Of a DNA stretch of 64,000 bases, positions 60,813 through 64,000 are shown piece after piece. A program made the translations under genes and the position numbers. Within the stretch, counting starts at the first letter, position 1, and every line of letters begins with the position of its first letter. Below the pieces are notes generated by a model. The model was not told where the DNA came from. It ran no database searches and was given only the letters and a program-made list of their open reading frames with translations. Origin of the DNA: Labia minor (Eukaryota > Arthropoda > Insecta > Dermaptera > Spongiphoridae); contig OY720348.1 in assembly GCA_963082975.1 (NCBI GenBank), positions 72,131,719-72,195,718 on the forward strand, read 5' to 3'.

Positions 60813-61781
60813 TTAATATATAAGAGATATTAACATGACAGATGTAAGAGAGGGAAATATATTATTTTTTCCATCGAGTTGATATAATTTAATTAATACA
60901 ACATCTCCTTATCAAAAAGATTTATTATTTATTAACATGTACTAAAAATAATTTCTCTATTTAAAAATTTTTCCTTTTTTTTATTTATTTATTTATTTAT
61001 TTATAATACTTTCCTATTTTTGTTAGTTTTCATTATGTAAACATTCCTATTATTTGAAACAATAAATTTATTTATTCTAACAATTTCTATTATAATTTTA
61101 TTTTGTTTGTTACTTTTACCTCAAAAATTTGAATAAAAATCTCAAGTTTGAAAAATATTTCTTATTATTTCATTTATTTTTTTAGTTTAACCTTATATAT
61201 TTCCTTTATTCTATTTACATTTTTATTTATTATACTCACTTGTATCCAGATTTTGCTTTTTTCAATAGTTGTACTTGAAAATAAAAAATATTTATTTAAT
61301 TGTTTTTCTTTAGTTTGATACTACCATTCTTTAAACTGTACTATTTTCAATTAATATGTAGATATATCTCTAAATTTATATCTGAAAATCACAAAACTTT
61401 TATTAATTCGTTGTCATTATATTTCATTAGATTGACAAATAATTTAAAATATAATATTTTATTCATTTCAAGTATTTTAAAATTCAGTTGTTTTTTTTTT
61501 TATAAAAAATATTACTAATAAAGAAAAAAACAATTTAATTAGAATATGATAGAAATATGTTCTTAAACAAATAATTTAATAACAACAAACAAAATAATTC
61601 ATTAAAATTAATAAATAAAATTATGTGTGAATGTTCAAAAACAATAAAGATTAAATTAATATTATTATTTTTTAATTTTTTTTTTATTTTTAAATATTTA
61701 TTATTTATTTTTAAATAATGTTTTTTAAAAAGTTATTTGATTAATTTTTTTTTCACTGACTCTAAATAGTTACTTCTATTA

Positions 61782-61871
61782 GCATGCGACTGTACCTGTG
61801 AATTTTGCTATAAATACAGCCTGGACTATACATGGATTTCACTTTGTCTCCGGACTTCATAGCCGATACAC
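61782..61871 (+). promoter_or_regulatory. Core promoter island, copy 34
   Basis: TATAAATA at 61809-61816. No change from copy 1 seen. Confidence 0.68.
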
Positions 61872-62160
61872 ACATTATCAAAATATTTTTAGTACAATTT
61901 CTATTTACTCATTAAATATTGATTCTTTTTAATTTCATTCTTTATCGACTCTGTGGATTAATTATTTTTATATATATATATTTATTTCATTTCATTGTAA
62001 TTATTATTTATATTATATTTTCAGAAAAATAATATTTTTCTTCTAAAATAACTTACAAATTATTCTTCAAACATAATTCTCTTTTTCTTTCATTGAATTA
62101 TCAATTTTATTTATTATTATCTATTGTAGGTATATCAAAGTTATTCTTTTCACTAACATA

Positions 62161-62682
62161 ATGAATGTCAATTACGATTTATTTGCCTACAATTTTTCTT
62201 TATTTTCAGAATCCATCATTCTTAATGAAAATTTTATAAATAATTTACCAATCGAAATTATTGAAATTATATTTAACAAATTAGATATCGTTTCGTTATA
62301 TCAATCATATCATGTCTGCAAAAAATGGAAAAGTATTATTAAAAAACATTCTCGTTTATATAATAAAATAAAATCTTATAGAACATATAATAGACGCATG
62401 AATACCGATATAGAATTTCATATGAATGAAATTTCTAAAATAATTAATACGAGACATTATCAGAATAAATCCATTGATTCTATTAATTCTATTAATATCA
62501 TCAATTCAAACACTAGAAATATAAATAAATCAAACAAATTCTTAGATAGTAGAATAGTTGAAACCAGTGAAAATAGACAAATGACAAGAAAAAAGAAAAC
62601 ATTTTTAAAACAAACCACAAATCAAATTCAACATGAGAAACAAAACATTAAAAATAAACAAAAACTAAGACGATTATTATAA
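62161..62682 (+). CDS. Small F-box protein, copy 34 (173 aa, Asn122 form)
   Basis: Full length with Asn122 and Gln155; last complete gene in the window. Confidence 0.79.
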   Translation: MNVNYDLFAYNFSLFSESIILNENFINNLPIEIIEIIFNKLDIVSLYQSYHVCKKWKSIIKKHSRLYNKIKSYRTYNRRMNTDIEFHMNEISKIINTRHYQNKSIDSINSINIINSNTRNINKSNKFLDSRIVETSENRQMTRKKKTFLKQTTNQIQHEKQNIKNKQKLRRLL

Positions 62683-63580
62683 TTAATATATAAGAGATAT
62701 TAACATGACAGATGTAAGAGAGGGAAATATATTATTTTTTCCATCGAGTTGATATAATTTAATTAATACAACATCTCCTTATCAAAAAGATTTATTATTT
62801 ATTAACATGTACTAAAAATAATTTCTCTATTTAAAAATTTTTCCTTTTTTTTATTTATTTATTTATTTATTTATAATACTTTCCTATTTTTGTTAGTTTT
62901 CATTATGTAAACATTCCTATTATTTGAAACAATAAATTTATTTATTCTAACAATTTCTATTATAATTTTATTTTGTTTGTTACTTTTACCTCAAAAATTT
63001 GAATAAAAATCTCAAGTTTGAAAAATATTTCTTATTATTTCATTTATTTTTTTAGTTTAACCTTATATATTTCCTTTATTCTATTTACATTTTTATTTAT
63101 TATACTCACTTGTATCCAGATTTTGCTTTTTTCAATAGTTGTACTTGAAAATAAAAAATATTTATTTAATTGTTTTTCTTTAGTTTGATACTACCATTCT
63201 TTAAACTGTACTATTTTCAATTAATATGTAGATATATCTCTAAATTTATATCTGAAAATCACAAAACTTTTATTAATTCGTTGTCATTATATTTCATTAG
63301 ATTGACAAATAATTTAAAATATAATATTTTATTCATTTCAAGTATTTTAAAATTCAGTTGTTTTTTTTTTTATAAAAAATATTACTAATAAAGAAAAAAA
63401 CAATTTAATTAGAATATGATAGAAATATGTTCTTAAACAAATAATTTAATAACAACAAACAAAATAATTCATTAAAATTAATAAATAAAATTATGTGTGA
63501 ATGTTCAAAAACAATAAAGATTAAATTAATATTATTATTTTTTAATTTTTTTTTTATTTTTAAATATTTATTATTTATTT

Positions 63581-64000
63581 TTAAATAATGTTTTTTAAAA
63601 AGTTATTTGATTAATTTTTTTTTCACTGACTCTAAATAGTTACTTCTATTAGCATGCGACTGTACCTGTGAATTTTGCTATAAATACAGCCTGGACTATA
63701 CATGGATTTCACTTTGTCTCCGGACTTCATAGCCGATACACACATTATCAAAATATTTTTAGTACAATTTCTATTTACTCATTAAATATTGATTCTTTTT
63801 AATTTCATTCTTTATCGACTCTGTGGATTAATTATTTTTATATATATATATTTATTTCATTTCATTGTAATTATTATTTATATTATATTTTCAGAAAAAT
63901 AATATTTTTCTTCTAAAATAACTTACAAATTATTCTTCAAACATAATTCTCTTTTTCTTTCATTGAATTATCAATTTTATTTATTATTATCTATTGTAGG
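63581..64000 (+). repeat. Repeat unit 35 (partial, cut by window edge)
   Basis: First 420 bp of a unit. Code so far: 9 | TGTG | T | A. It ends in the leader at TATTGTAGG, about 30 bp before where the next start codon should lie (about 64031), so the array continues to the right. Confidence 0.96.
63652..63741 (+). promoter_or_regulatory. Core promoter island, copy 35
   Basis: TATAAATA at 63679-63686. Its gene lies beyond the window. Confidence 0.67.

Larger units (their letters stand above)
59843..61710 (+). repeat. Repeat unit 33
   Basis: 1868 bp. Code: 9 | TTAG | T | A | N-Q | short | long-T | 11 | none. C-to-T at 61088 (AATTTCTATT), shared only with unit 34. Confidence 0.97.
61711..63580 (+). 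repeat. Repeat unit 34
   Basis: 1870 bp. Code: 9 | TGTG | T | A | N-Q | short | long-T | 11 | none. C-to-T at 62958 as in unit 33; the leader has switched back to TGTG. Confidence 0.97.
1..64000 (+). repeat. Tandem array of ~1.87 kb F-box gene units (34 complete + 1 partial)
   Basis: The same unit recurs head to tail from the first to the last base; unit starts are set here at the motif TTAAATAATG. Unit entries below use one code, in this order: T-run A (length of the T run before CACTGACTC, 8 or 9); leader form after GACTC (TGTG or TTAG, 241-244 in copy 1); base ending the leader AT run (T or A, 270); base at CTTAC[A/G]AATT (346); codons 122-155 (I or N, Q or stop); post-stop form (short TTAATATATAAG or long A-rich TTAAAAAATATAAG); mid-spacer indel (long, with T or A in GCTT[T/A]TTTC, or short AAAGCT form); T-run B (10-12 T, 1633-1643 in copy 1); GT insert (ATATGTGATAG instead of ATATGATAG). 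Variants were read by eye and rare ones may be missed. Array ends lie outside the window. Confidence 0.99.

Noticed and set aside
1-64000. Array as a transposable element or virus-derived concatemer
   Set aside because: No transposase, reverse transcriptase, integrase, capsid or polymerase frame, no terminal inverted repeats and no target-site duplications were found in the unit.
1-64000. CRISPR array or bacterial operon
   Set aside because: The repeat is 1.87 kb with a gene in it, not short repeats with unique spacers. The TATA box, long leader, lack of Shine-Dalgarno sites and an F-box protein point to a eukaryote.

Overview
The whole window is one uninterrupted head-to-tail tandem array. 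A unit of about 1.87 kb (1852 to 1874 bp) is repeated 34 complete times on the + strand, and a 35th copy is cut off by the right edge at 64000, about 30 bp before its start codon. No unique flanking sequence is visible at either end, so the array is longer than 64 kb. The sequence is roughly 80% A+T by eye. Copies are nearly identical: most differ only by a few substitutions, homopolymer lengths and short indels.

Each unit, taking copy 1 as the example, holds: (a) a 70 bp A/T-rich lead-in; (b) a 90 bp island of 43% GC (71-160) with a TATAAATA box (98-105) and an initiator-like TTCACT 32 bp downstream; (c) a leader of about 320 nt without any ATG; (d) an open reading frame for a small F-box protein, 173 residues in 23 copies and 154 residues in 11 copies because CAA codon 155 became TAA; (e) a spacer of roughly 880 bp with TTTA repeats, poly-T runs and AATAAA motifs but no gene I can support. 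No rRNA, tRNA, CRISPR array, transposase, reverse transcriptase or minus-strand gene was seen.

The F-box, the TATA/initiator promoter in front of every gene, and the AATAAA-type 3' regions point to a nuclear eukaryotic genome. Core promoter spacing and base composition would suit an A+T-rich insect or other arthropod, but an A+T-rich fungus or protist is not excluded; I cannot name the species. The known role of F-box proteins is to bind Skp1 and bring substrates to an SCF ubiquitin ligase. This protein has only the F-box plus an Asn/Ile/Ser-rich and then basic tail, with no LRR, WD40 or Kelch region, so its target is unknown. Because each copy carries its own promoter, the array reads as gene-dosage amplification of one short F-box gene, perhaps selfish or in an arms race (inference).

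Variants combine into haplotypes showing that the array grew by duplication of multi-unit blocks and was shuffled by unequal exchange or gene conversion. Copies 8-11 and 15-18 match site by site apart from one base noticed in copy 8. Premature-stop copies recur every third unit through copies 14-28. The TTAG leader form occurs only in copies 2-3 and 30-33. These patterns, and the sheer dosage, are the main points of interest.
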